NCBI GenBank assembly: GCA_963767835.1
Contig: CAVYFY010000019.1
Span: 248,001 to 312,000, forward strand
Source: SIAQ01 sp963767835
GTDB taxonomy: Bacteria > Planctomycetota > Planctomycetia > Gemmatales > Gemmataceae
Length of the DNA stretch: 64,000 bases
Direction of reading: 5' to 3'
Made by a program: the position numbers and the translations under genes. The notes beneath the pieces were generated by a model. It searched no databases, had not been told where the DNA came from, and saw only the letters and a program-made list of their open reading frames with translations. The first letter of the stretch is position 1. Every line of letters begins with the position of its first letter. Shown here in pieces: positions 8,220 to 16,782 of the stretch.

Positions 8220-9020
8220 TTACTTGTTGTTGGCGACTTTGCCGTTGTCCTGGCCTTCAAGGTAGTTGCGGATTGCTTGCAGGTCGAGCGGGGGCGACTC
8301 CTGCTCGAACAGGTTGAGGTTGCCGACATCGCCCCTTCTCATGTCGAGCTCGGTACGATCGGCATTCAGCTTGTCTTCGAGCCTGCGCAGGGCGTCCTCG
8401 ATCTGCGTCGCCCGGCCACTGTCGATCTTGATGTCGCTAGCGATGCGGGCTACTTGCAGCGATTGGTCGAGGGCTTCGAGGTCGGCCAGGCGAGCCTCAT
8501 ATTCGCGCTTCTTGGAGACAACTTTCGCGAGCTGCTCTTGCGTCGCTTTGAGCGATTTTTCCTTGGCTTCCAGCACTTGCCGTAGCGTTTTGAGGTTCAA
8601 CTCCTGAGTCTTGACGATTTCCGTCTGGCGATGGAGTTCCGCCTTGAATTTCTCGAGCGGCACGTCTCGACCATTGATCGAGACGAACTTGGGGTTGCCA
8701 TCGATCTTGTCGAAATGAGCCAGCAGCTTGGCTTTCTTCTCCTCGACCGTCTTCTGATTGGCGGTCACGTCCTGGCGCGTCCGCTGAATCTCCGCCTTGT
8801 ACTCGGCGATGGGGCGAATCATCTGGCTGATATCGCCGTCGAGGCTGGCGATTTCGTTGCGGATGCGCTCGATTTCGAATTTCGTCGGGATGCTGTTGTC
8901 TGCTTGCTTCTCGACGTGCGCAACGAACGTTCGGGCATAGCTGGCGAAATTGGTTTTCGTGCTGAGGAACACGAGACCGAGGGCGCCGATGATGCCGACG
9001 AGTAGATACTTCTTCTTCAT
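8220..9020 (-). CDS. Membrane-anchored coiled-coil protein
   Basis: A 266-residue protein with the start chosen at 9020 (MKKKYLL), where GGGGTCCACC precedes the ATG. Residues 5-22 are an uncleaved signal anchor (LLVGIIGALGLVFL). The rest is almost entirely alpha-helical heptad-like sequence: FEIERIRNEIASLDGDI, then KAEIQRTRQDVTANQKTVEE, and further long charged helices to about residue 245. Function unknown; planctomycetes have several such anchored coiled-coil proteins, sometimes next to signalling genes. It is upstream of the FHA and kinase genes in the same direction, so it may be a substrate or scaffold. That is inference. Confidence 0.65.
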   Translation of the reverse strand: MKKKYLLVGIIGALGLVFLSTKTNFASYARTFVAHVEKQADNSIPTKFEIERIRNEIASLDGDISQMIRPIAEYKAEIQRTRQDVTANQKTVEEKKAKLLAHFDKIDGNPKFVSINGRDVPLEKFKAELHRQTEIVKTQELNLKTLRQVLEAKEKSLKATQEQLAKVVSKKREYEARLADLEALDQSLQVARIASDIKIDSGRATQIEDALRRLEDKLNADRTELDMRRGDVGNLNLFEQESPPLDLQAIRNYLEGQDNGKVANNK

Positions 9021-9191
9021 GGTGGACCCCTTTGCAGAACAGGACTTCGATGAATCACACAGGAATCGGCAGGCCGCGCGCTTGCGGCACGCCCGTTCGA
9101 TCTGCAAGGTAATTCGCCGGTGCTCTGGCCGCATTTAGCGGATAAGGGGATTTTTTGCGGATTGCGGTCGAATTCCACGGAACCGCGGCGC

Positions 9192-11119
9192 TCATCCTGG
9201 GCCCGGTTCATCACTTCCCATCGCTTTGTTCACTGCATACCAAAGATCGTTCATGCGGAACGGCTTGCGCAATAGGCCCACGCCGGCCTCGCTCATGAGC
9301 TCCGCGGCTTGATCGGTCTGGACCATGCCGGTACACAACAAGATGGGCAAATCGGGGTGGGCCTGGCGAATCTCGTGAAAATTCTCGCGGCCATCCTCTT
9401 TGGGAATCATCCAGTCGAGCACGACCAGGTCGATCGGCGCCTGGGAAAGATACTCCAGCGCCTGCCGGCCGCTCGCCGCGCCAATAACGTGATGGCCGGC
9501 AATTTCGAGAAAGCGGCGAATGACATCCTGCACCGCCCGCTCGTCGTCCACCACCAGAATATGCCGGCGCAAGGCGGTTATCGGCTCGAGCGACGTGAGG
9601 TTCACCACCGGCGGCTTCGGCGCTTCTTGGGTCAAGCGCGGCAAATAAATGGCGAGCGTGGTTCCTTTGCCCGGCTCGCTGGCGATGGTGACGAAGCCCT
9701 GATGGCCGCCAATGATGCCGAACGCGACGGGGAGCCCGAGGCCGGTCCCCTGGCCCACTTCCTTGGTGGTGAAGAACGGATCGAAGGCCTGCGAGAGCAC
9801 CTCGGGCGCCATGCCTGATCCACGGTCTTGCACCTCAATGACGAGGTAATCGCCGGCCGGCACGTTCTGCGGAAAAGCCGGTGCTCGGCGAGAAAAGCGC
9901 GGTGCTGCAAGCGATAGATCACCGGCGCGGATAACGGCTTCGTCATGGCGTCGCGGGCGTTCAGGCTCAAGTTGACGAGCACCTGTTGGAGCTGATTGGC
10001 GTCGGCGAGGGCCATCCAGGCGGCCCCTTCGCTCGGCGTTTGGATTTCCAGGGCGATGTCGATGTTGAGGCTGAGCTGCACCAGGTGGCGGGTTTTTTCG
10101 AGCAGGGCCGCCAGATCCGTGGGCTGGCGGAACAACGAAGGCTTGCGGGCGAAGGCGAGCAATTGCCGCGTCAGGTTAGCGGCGCGATCGGAGAGCTGGA
10201 CGATGAAATCGAGGAATTCGCGGATGGTGCCGGCAAGGTTCGGCTCACGCAGAGCAAGTGTGGCGTAGCCCTGGATGCCGGCGAGCAGGTTGTTGAATTC
10301 GTGGGCGACGCCGCCCGCCAGCGTGCCGACGCTTTGCATTTTTTGCGCCTGCACGAGCTGGCGCTGCATCTGCTTGTGCTCGGTGATGTCGCGGTAGATG
10401 CCGACGAAGTGAGTCATTTGCGCGCGGGCGTCGAAGATCGGCGACAGAGTCAGCGAGGTATCGAGGAGCGTGCCGTTTTTGCGCTGGTTGACGAGTTCTC
10501 CCTGCCAGCTGTTGCGCTCGTGTAGGGCGGCCCAGATTTCCTCCACGAGCGTTGCCGGCTGCTGATCGCTGCGGAAGAGCTGGGTTGCATTCTGCCCCAG
10601 GATCTCGTCGCGGTCAAAGCCGAACATGCGCTCCAGAGCGGTGTTCACGTGCAGGACCACGCCGGCAAGATCGATGATGACGACGCCGTCCCGGGCCGAC
10701 TCGAGGGCGGCGATCAACAGGCTGTTGGCATGCTGCAAGCGATGGCGCGTCACCGCCTCGGCAACTCGCTTGGGCAATTCCGCGAGATAAGCGCTCGATG
10801 GATCGCGGACCACGTAATCGAGAGCCCCCTCGCGCAGCATTTGCGTCGCCAAATGCTCGTCGCCGTAAGCGGTGATCATCAGCACCGGCGTATGATTCCC
10901 CTCGTGACGCAGGCTCTGCAACAGTTCGGACCCGCGCATGTCTTCGAGGACATAATCGAGCAAGACAAGATCGAAAGAGGACTGGGCCAGGACGATGAGG
11001 GCGTCGGCGCCGGTGTGGCAGATGGTGACATGATGGCCCGCGCGTTCCAGGCACAGCCGCGTCACGAACGCGATGTCGTCGTTGTCCTCGACCAAAAATA
11101 GCCTGAGCGCGTCCGCCAT
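9192..11119 (-). CDS. Hybrid sensor histidine kinase (REC-PAS-HisKA-HATPase-REC), frameshifted
   Basis: Domains in order: receiver (about 5-120, phospho-acceptor Asp in LVLLDYVLED), PAS (about 135-255, ending GIYRDITEHK), HisKA with phosphorylatable His in GGVAHEFNNLLAG, HATPase with N-box LVNLSLNARDAM, then after a frame change G1/F/G2 boxes (DRGSGM, FDPFFTTKE, GTGLGL) and a terminal receiver (VVDDERAV, LVVLDWMIP, LLRKPF). The frame changes by one at about 9871-9873 (GCGGAAAA), where L-F then Q-N-V-P would be continuous with one added base. The protein is otherwise intact, so an indel error is the simplest explanation. It forms an operon with the kinase-like gene 4 bp upstream. Confidence 0.85.
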
Positions 11120-11123
11120 GGCT

Positions 11124-11840
11124 TCATCGGTTGGGTACGATCAGCAGGAACCGGGCTTCCGCCTTGTGGGCGACTAGCTCTTCGACGCCGGCGCCGCACA
11201 ACGCCAGCCACTCGCGGGCCAGGATGATCTCCATGCGCTCCTGGAGCGCCCGCGGCCTGGCGGGCGCTGACGCCCCGTCCGGGCCCAAGATTTCCTCAAT
11301 GTGAAAGGCCAACTCGACCAGATCCGCGTGTCCTTGCGCCGACGCTGACAACCGGCACTGCTCGGCGCCGGCATGCGACAACCCCGCGAACAATTCGAGG
11401 ATGGCTTGCACATAAAGACGCCCATCGCCCATGATCGTTGGCACGCGCCAGTCCCATTGGAAGGCGAACCGGCGCTCGGGATACTGATGCCGCAACCCCC
11501 CTTGCAGCTCTCGCCCGAGCTGGATAAGAGCGATTGGCTCCTTCCGAGCGACGCGCGATTTCACGCTGCCCATCTCCTTGAGGAAGCGCACCATGCCGCT
11601 GGCGTGGCCAGTCGCGCTTTGCAGTCGCCGCACATATTCCCGACCTTCCGCGCCGAGGTTCGCTGATTCTTCCAAGCTCAGCAACTTCAGCAAACTTTGC
11701 AGCACCACCAACTGATTGGGTAAATCATGGCTGCAAACCTGATGAACCTGGGCAAGCAATCGATCCGCTTGTGCCTGGCAATCCGGTAGTGCAGCGTGCC
11801 CTGCAACGGAGCGCGGGGGCATCGTTTTCGTTGCGTTCAT
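11124..11840 (-). CDS. Degenerate histidine-kinase-like / phosphotransfer protein
   Basis: A 238-residue soluble protein with a DHp-like helical hairpin at about residues 25-95, including CSHDLPNQLVVLQSLL, an H-box-like stretch comparable to SHDLRNPL of histidine kinases. The second half has an ATPase-like fold outline (IMGDGRLYVQAILELFAG resembles an N-box region) but lacks the Asn and the glycine-rich G1/G2 motifs needed for ATP binding. It may be a phosphotransfer or scaffold protein for the hybrid kinase, whose gene starts 4 bp downstream. The region 11841-11993 upstream has no gene. Confidence 0.6.
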   Translation of the reverse strand: MNATKTMPPRSVAGHAALPDCQAQADRLLAQVHQVCSHDLPNQLVVLQSLLKLLSLEESANLGAEGREYVRRLQSATGHASGMVRFLKEMGSVKSRVARKEPIALIQLGRELQGGLRHQYPERRFAFQWDWRVPTIMGDGRLYVQAILELFAGLSHAGAEQCRLSASAQGHADLVELAFHIEEILGPDGASAPARPRALQERMEIILAREWLALCGAGVEELVAHKAEARFLLIVPNR

Positions 11841-11993
11841 GGAAATGAATCCAGATATGCCAGGGCAACATCAAATTACCGAATTAGGCTCACGAAGGGA
11901 AGGCGGAACCAGGGATAAAAAGCTGAAATTCGACAAAACATTCCCGCCATTCCACACAACCCACATTGCTCGATTTTCCGCGGCACTTGCTCC

Positions 11994-12404
11994 TCAAGCG
12001 GGATCGCAATTGTGCTCGTACGAACCCGAGGGAATGAAATGCTCCTCGCCGACATCGCCGCGATACCAATAGACCCAAGCCGTCAAGACGCGGCCATCCT
12101 CGAGCCGCACCGTGGCCAGCTGTCGTTCATACGGCGTCGGCGGCGGCGATTCGGCGTTTTCGTAGGCATCCATCTCGCGCAGCGTCGCTTCGGAATTGTC
12201 ACCTAAATTGTAGACGTCACCATGCACCCAGTCATTCGGCGAGCGCGGTCCTTTGAGACCGGGGAATCGCCCGAGGTTGTAGAGCCGACCCGCAATCCGG
12301 GCGGCACCGACGTGCAGTGCTGCCTGGGCGAGTCGCCGCGCCATCGGATGCCGACTGCGGCGGCGCAAGGTGCCGTAGACGAAAAGCTGATTGGACATCG
12401 TCAC
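11994..12404 (-). CDS. Gamma-glutamylcyclotransferase-like (GGCT/AIG2) protein
   Basis: A 136-residue protein of the GGCT-like fold: N-terminal FVYGTLRRR glycine loop for substrate binding, a DVYNL strand, and the catalytic-Glu region DAYENAESPPPTPYERQLATV. Such enzymes cyclise gamma-glutamyl amines to 5-oxoproline, or act in glutathione or gamma-glutamylamine turnover; the substrate is not predictable. It may start at GTG 12404, whose first base is the last base of the upstream stop, or at ATG 12398. It is the last gene of a likely operon with the BNR protein and sugar isomerase. Confidence 0.8.
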   Translation of the reverse strand: MTMSNQLFVYGTLRRRSRHPMARRLAQAALHVGAARIAGRLYNLGRFPGLKGPRSPNDWVHGDVYNLGDNSEATLREMDAYENAESPPPTPYERQLATVRLEDGRVLTAWVYWYRGDVGEEHFIPSGSYEHNCDPA

Positions 12405-13390
12405 TATTTTCGCTGCCAGCGGTAGAGATCGGAACCCATTTTCATGATATAGACGGTGTCGTGGGCGGGGTCATATTCCATCCAGGCCAGGCCACCGAGG
12501 CCCTTCATTTCTTTGGGAGCGGGGATGGCCTTGCCCCACGATTTGCCGCCGTCCGTACTTTCAACAATGCCGGCGCCGGTGAGGACGCAGAGATGCTCGG
12601 CGCTGTTGCCGAAGATGGGACCGAAGCGCCCGTCCTTCAGATCGCTGAGCTTTTTCCACGATCTGCCCTGATCGCTGGTCGTGATGAGCGCTCCATCAAC
12701 GACCCAGTAGAGCGTGTCCTTGTGCCAGCGGGGCAACGCCTTGGCGTGATAGTTGCCGCACGGCTCGAAGGTTTTGCCGGCGTCGGTGGTGCGCAAGATG
12801 CCGGGCTTGGGCTTGGCTTTCGATTTCGCCTCGGCGACAACCGCCGTCTTGGCATCGAAGATCCAGGCGGGGCCGTAGCCTTTGCCGACGTCCTCGAACG
12901 ATTTGCCGCCGTCGCGCGAGACGAGGAGCAGATCGCCCGATTCGTGTTTGAGGGTGAAGATGAATTTCATCTTGAGATCGGACCAATCGACGGCGCACCA
13001 ATCGACGTGCATCGATTTTTTGTCGAGAACACTCCAGGTTTCGCCGCGATCGGGGCTGACGATAATCGGTGAGCCATAGACGAGGGCGGTGACGAGGCGT
13101 TTGCCGCCCGTGGGATCGAGCATGAGGCAGCCGGGCGTTTCGGTGCGTCCCTTGAATGGGGGGCCGAGCTTCTGCCAAGTTTTTCCCTGATCGGCGGAGC
13201 GATACAGTCCCTTGTCGCTGAGGTTGACGGTGATGTCGCCGGTCGCATGATCGACGACGACGCCGCACAGCTTGCCGTAGCCCGGCTTCTCGGCGGCAAT
13301 GAGCGCCTCGGTCACGGGCCGCCAGTCCTGTGCCGAGGCAGGCGCGATGACGGCGATGAAGCAGAGCGATGCGATGATCCAGCGAATCAT
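12404..13390 (-). CDS. Secreted BNR/Ycf48-like beta-propeller protein
   Basis: A 328-residue exported protein; the start at 13390 is preceded by AAAGGAAAG. Residues 1-20 are a signal peptide ending ASA-Q. The body is made of BNR/Asp-box repeats (SADQGKTWQKL, SPDRGETWSVL, SRDGGKSFEDV, TTDAGKTFEPC, TSDQGRSWKKL, STDGGKSWGKA), predicting a six- or seven-bladed propeller like sialidase or Ycf48-type proteins. No catalytic sialidase triad can be assigned. It is probably periplasmic with a binding role. It lies 25 bp downstream of the sugar isomerase gene. Confidence 0.75.
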   Translation of the reverse strand: MIRWIIASLCFIAVIAPASAQDWRPVTEALIAAEKPGYGKLCGVVVDHATGDITVNLSDKGLYRSADQGKTWQKLGPPFKGRTETPGCLMLDPTGGKRLVTALVYGSPIIVSPDRGETWSVLDKKSMHVDWCAVDWSDLKMKFIFTLKHESGDLLLVSRDGGKSFEDVGKGYGPAWIFDAKTAVVAEAKSKAKPKPGILRTTDAGKTFEPCGNYHAKALPRWHKDTLYWVVDGALITTSDQGRSWKKLSDLKDGRFGPIFGNSAEHLCVLTGAGIVESTDGGKSWGKAIPAPKEMKGLGGLAWMEYDPAHDTVYIMKMGSDLYRWQRK

Positions 13391-13415
13391 ATGCTTTCCT
13401 TTGACGGCCAATGGT

Positions 13416-14233
13416 TCACACCTTTGCCTCGCATTCGCGCATGTGGCGAATGCTTTCGCGGGCAATCGTCAATGGATCGGGCGTGTAATCGAAGACCTCG
13501 ACCGACACCCAGCCGGCGTATTTCGCTTCCTTGAGGGCGCGGAAGATCGGCACGAAATCGGTTGCGCCGAAGCCAGGGCCGCGACGGTTGGCGTCGTTGG
13601 CGTGGAAATGGCCGGTGCGAACGGCGTGCTTTCGGATCAGCTCAGGGATCGGCACCGCTTCCGAACACATCGCTTTCACGTCCAGGTGCAAAATGAAATT
13701 CGCATGATTGACGCGATCGAGAATCACGCATGCCTCGGCCGCCGTCTGAATGAAGTCGGCTTCCGCCGGCGCCAATGGTTCAAGACACAGGCGAACTCCC
13801 GCATCGGCGATCCCGTCTTGCGCCCGCTTGAAGCAATCCACCGCAAAATCCACGGCCTGCTCACGTGTGACGCCGGCAAGAATCTTCCGTTGTGCCGGTG
13901 AGCCGAACACCATCAAATCGCCTCCCAGATCACGGCACGCTTTCGCCAATTCGACGAGATAGTCGGCGGTGCGCTGGCGGACGGCTGGATCGGGACTCGT
14001 CAGGTGCAGCCCTTCAGTTTTCGCCAAAAGCCAGTGCAGACCGATGATGCGCAGCCCAACCGCCTCGGCTTCCGCGCAGGCTTCTTGCGCTGGGCCACGC
14101 CGACCTCAGTGATGCGCGGCGCCAGCGTGAAAGGCGCAACCTCAAGGCCGGTGTAGCCCAATTCGGCGACCGTACGGCAAATCCGCGCGTGCTCCCAGCC
14201 TTCGAACGTCTCATTGCAAATCGCGTAACGCAT
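13416..14233 (-). CDS. Sugar phosphate isomerase/epimerase (xylose isomerase-like TIM barrel), frameshifted
   Basis: The N-terminal part starts at 14233 (MRYAICNETFEGW, GGAAGC upstream) and carries GYTGLEVAPFTL. Reading continues in another frame from about 14083 (AEAEAVGLRIIGLHWL) to the stop at 13416. The barrel includes LGGDLMVFGSPAQRK, LCLEPLAPAEADF, NFILHLDVKAM and a metal-binding-like GHFHANDANRRGPG, as in the AP_endonuc_2 family acting on sugars or inosose. One base is missing in the AAGAAGCC stretch near 14080-14083. Total length about 272 residues is normal for the family. It is first in the operon with the BNR and GGCT genes. Confidence 0.75.
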
Positions 14234-14240
14234 GCTTCCG

Positions 14241-14321
14241 CCAAGTAACAAGTTAAAAGTAAAAAAAATCGAAAGGCAAAAGGTCGCGTCCACTTTCTAC
14301 CTTTTTTTACTTTTTACTTGG
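14241..14321. repeat. AT-rich imperfect inverted repeat
   Basis: Left arm 14241-14276 (CCAAGTAACAAGTTAAAAG...) and right arm 14293-14321 (...TTTACTTTTTACTTGG) pair imperfectly over about 28 bases. The right arm overlaps the last codons and stop of the HtrA-like gene (stop at 14314). It resembles the AT-rich inverted repeat at 24064-24141 in composition and is the likely end of the HtrA transcript. Confidence 0.65.
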
Positions 14322-15786
14322 TAATGGTGACCTGGATCCGATCTTGCTGTGAATTCAAGATCGTCAATTCGATGGCGCCCGGTGCGTCAGCGACCGCCCG
14401 GTAAAACTCGGCAGGCGTTTTCACCGGCGTTCTGCGCACCTGGGTAATGACGTCGCCCGCCTTCAAGAGAGCGCGGTCGGCGGCGGTATTCGGTTGCACG
14501 TCGCTGATGAGCACGCCATCGGGAATATGCGGCCAGGGCGGCAGCTGCTGCACCAACAGGCTCGAATGATCGACACGCACGCCGCGGAAATAGGGCCGGC
14601 CGCCCAGCGAAGAGGCGATGTGCTTGCCAGGGACCAGGAGCTTGGCGAGCGTGACCTCGATCACGCGTTCCCTGCCATCGGGTTGCCGCACCCGCAGCGA
14701 AACTTTCTCGCCGGCCAGGTGCATGCCCACATTGAGGAAGATGTCCTCGACCTCGCGGATCGGCTGGCCGTTGACCTCGATCAGCGCCCCCAAATCCAGC
14801 TTCCCGTCGGCGCTGGCCGGCGAGCCCTTGATGGCGGTGACCGGCACGCCCATCTGTCCCTTGACGCCGACGCTGACGCCGAGGAAGCCGTAATCCACCT
14901 CCTCGCCGCGTTTGAGAACGTCGATGATCCGGCGCATCGGCATGTTGACCGGTAACGCGAAACCGCCGGGCGTCTCGCCTCCCTGAATCGCCGCCATCGA
15001 GGTGAGCAGCCCGACCATTTCGCCCGACAAGTTGAAGAGCGCCCCGCCGCTGCAGCCCAGGTTCAGGCGCGTGTCGGTTTGCAGCAACGTGCCGTAATGA
15101 TGGAACGGCTTGATGCGCTCCTCTTCCTTGAGGTTTTGCGGCGCCCGCCGGCGGATGTTGCTGATGATGCCCCACGACGCGCTCGGCTTGCCGTCACGAA
15201 AGCCGGCCGCGAACGGATTGGCCAACGTCAGCACGAACTGCCCTTGCTCCACCTTGTCGGCGTCCCCCAGCGTGATCGGCTTGAGCGGCAGGAAGCTCGG
15301 CTGAATGAGTTTCAGCACTGCCAAATCACTGCGGGCGTCGGCGGCGTGAATGTTCGCATATGCCCCCTTGCCTCCCGGCAACCGTACGTAAATCTTCGTC
15401 GCGTCCTGCACAACGTGATAGTTGGTGAGAATGAGCCCGTCAGCATCCACGACCACGCCGCTGCCGAACGCGGGGGGCACATGGCTTGGGTCGGCAAGAT
15501 CGAGCTTCTTGACACGCAGCTCGTATTCCTTCAAGGTTTCCCCGGAGGAATCCATCTTCGGGACATCTTCCCTGGTGAACCCGCCGAGTTTGCCGGGGAC
15601 GCCCGAACGCCTGTAGTGATCGGATCGCGACACAAGAATGCAGGCGATCGACGCCTCATTTTGCTGGATGATCTTCTGATTGGTGCGCTGCATCGCCTTG
15701 AGCAAGTCGGCGTCGGACTGCGCCTGAGCAGTAGGTGCCCCAAGCAAAAACAGCAAGGTGACGCAAGCCAGAATCGAGCAGCGCAT
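14314..15786 (-). CDS. HtrA/DegQ-like periplasmic serine protease with two PDZ domains
   Basis: A 490-residue exported trypsin-fold protease. It has a signal peptide at 1-22 (LLFLLGAPTAQAQ). The catalytic triad is visible: His124 in LTNYHVV, Asp154 in ARSDLAVLK, Ser246 in LGCSGGAL (a variant of GNSGGP). Two PDZ domains follow, about 295-390 and 395-488, including GFLGVSVGVKGQMG and AADRALLKAGDVITQV. An insertion of about 35 residues precedes the protease core. These enzymes degrade or refold damaged envelope proteins. The gene is monocistronic between an inverted repeat and a divergent spacer. Confidence 0.9.
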   Translation of the reverse strand: MRCSILACVTLLFLLGAPTAQAQSDADLLKAMQRTNQKIIQQNEASIACILVSRSDHYRRSGVPGKLGGFTREDVPKMDSSGETLKEYELRVKKLDLADPSHVPPAFGSGVVVDADGLILTNYHVVQDATKIYVRLPGGKGAYANIHAADARSDLAVLKLIQPSFLPLKPITLGDADKVEQGQFVLTLANPFAAGFRDGKPSASWGIISNIRRRAPQNLKEEERIKPFHHYGTLLQTDTRLNLGCSGGALFNLSGEMVGLLTSMAAIQGGETPGGFALPVNMPMRRIIDVLKRGEEVDYGFLGVSVGVKGQMGVPVTAIKGSPASADGKLDLGALIEVNGQPIREVEDIFLNVGMHLAGEKVSLRVRQPDGRERVIEVTLAKLLVPGKHIASSLGGRPYFRGVRVDHSSLLVQQLPPWPHIPDGVLISDVQPNTAADRALLKAGDVITQVRRTPVKTPAEFYRAVADAPGAIELTILNSQQDRIQVTITK

Positions 15787-15902
15787 GGCGTTTCTCCAGA
15801 AGCGATCAGCCGTTACCTTTTTTTAATCGATTCGCCCCCGCTTCAGCAAGGGAATTGCGTCGTGACAATATCGGCAAAGCGAATACACTGGAAAAAACGA
15901 AT

Positions 15903-16013
15903 TTAGCCACGGATGGAACACGGATCAAACACGGACAGGGGGATGGTCGAAAATATTGCAATTGCGCATGGTTTTTCCGATCCGTGATTCATCCGTGTTC
16001 CATCCGTGGCCAA
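15903..16013. repeat. Inverted repeat, CCACGGATG family (copy 1)
   Basis: Left arm from 15903 (TTAGCCACGGATGGAACACG) and right arm 15981-16013 (ATCCGTGTTCCATCCGTGGC) pair over about 30 bases. The same arm sequence recurs at 26198-26302 and 42380-42472. It fills much of the 266-bp divergent space between the HtrA-like gene and dcd; a promoter for dcd should lie within or just after it. Confidence 0.85.
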
Positions 16014-16052
16014 ATCATTCGGTCGCTGATTTTCCCTTTGAGGACTCGCATC

Positions 16053-16604
16053 ATGGGCTTGCTTGCCGACTGGCAGATTCGCAAGGACATCAAGATCGTC
16101 CCCTTTGCCGAGGAATCGCTGCGGCAGGGGATCGTCTCTTACGGTTTATCCAGCTACGGCTATGATGTGCGCGTGGGCCGGCATTTCAAGGTCTTCACCA
16201 ACGTCTACGGGGCGGTCATCGATCCGAAGGAATTCGCGCCGAAGGCCTTCGTCGATATCGAAGGCGATTTTTGCATCATTCCGCCCAACAGCTTCGCCCT
16301 GGCAGCGACCGTCGAGTATTTCGAAATCCCGCGCGACGTGCTGGCCGTCTGCCTGGGTAAATCTACCTATGCCCGCTGCGGCATCATCGTCAATGTGACG
16401 CCGCTGGAGCCGGAATGGCGCGGCAAGATCACCATCGAGATCAGCAACACGACGCCGCTGCCCGCCAAGATTTATGCCAACGAAGGCATCGCCCAGATTC
16501 TCTTCCATCGCGCCGACGCCGTCTGCGAGAAGAGCTACGCCGACAAGAAGGGGAAGTACCAGGACCAGCAAGGCCTGACGCTGCCGTTCGTCGTGGGACC
16601 ATAA
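16053..16604 (+). CDS. dcd: dCTP deaminase
   Basis: A 183-residue dCTP deaminase (dCTP to dUTP plus ammonia, feeding dTTP synthesis). The start ATG at 16053 is preceded by GAGGA at about 8 bases; the upstream open frame reads through the repeat and is ignored. Family signatures: LSSYGYDVRVG, SFALAATVEYFEIP, STYARCGIIVNVTPLEPEW with the catalytic Glu in the PEWRGKITIEISNTT block, and the nucleotide-binding NEGIAQILFH. Length is normal. I cannot tell a monofunctional from a bifunctional (dUTPase) form by eye. It is a single gene, followed by a palindromic repeat. Confidence 0.92.
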   Translation: MGLLADWQIRKDIKIVPFAEESLRQGIVSYGLSSYGYDVRVGRHFKVFTNVYGAVIDPKEFAPKAFVDIEGDFCIIPPNSFALAATVEYFEIPRDVLAVCLGKSTYARCGIIVNVTPLEPEWRGKITIEISNTTPLPAKIYANEGIAQILFHRADAVCEKSYADKKGKYQDQQGLTLPFVVGP

Positions 16605-16649
16605 TATTCTTCGAGCGATATTAACGCGGCTGAACCGCAGCCGAGTTTC

Positions 16650-16737
16650 CAGACAAGCGTGGCCGAAGCTCGCTTGGCGGTTTCGCGCCCGTCTCCCGCG
16701 AAACCGCCCCAAGCGAACAATGAATACGCTTGTCTGA
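16650..16737. repeat. Palindromic repeat, CTCGCTTGGCGGTTTCGC family (copy 1)
   Basis: Left arm 16650-16687 (AGACAAGCG...GCTTGGCGGTTTCGCG) and right arm 16697-16737 pair with small bulges. The core CGCTTGGCGGTTTCGCG is shared with the palindromes at 44862-44941 and 53815-53885. It lies between the converging ends of dcd and the first HEAT gene, so it could be a bidirectional terminator. Confidence 0.8.
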
Positions 16738-16782
16738 AAATCTTCTTCGCATGGTGCGGAGAAGTTCAGAGACAAGAATCCA

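Noticed and set aside
16621..16745. Continuation of dcd or a small gene after 16604
   Set aside because: The sequence is an inverted repeat and does not hold a credible coding frame.
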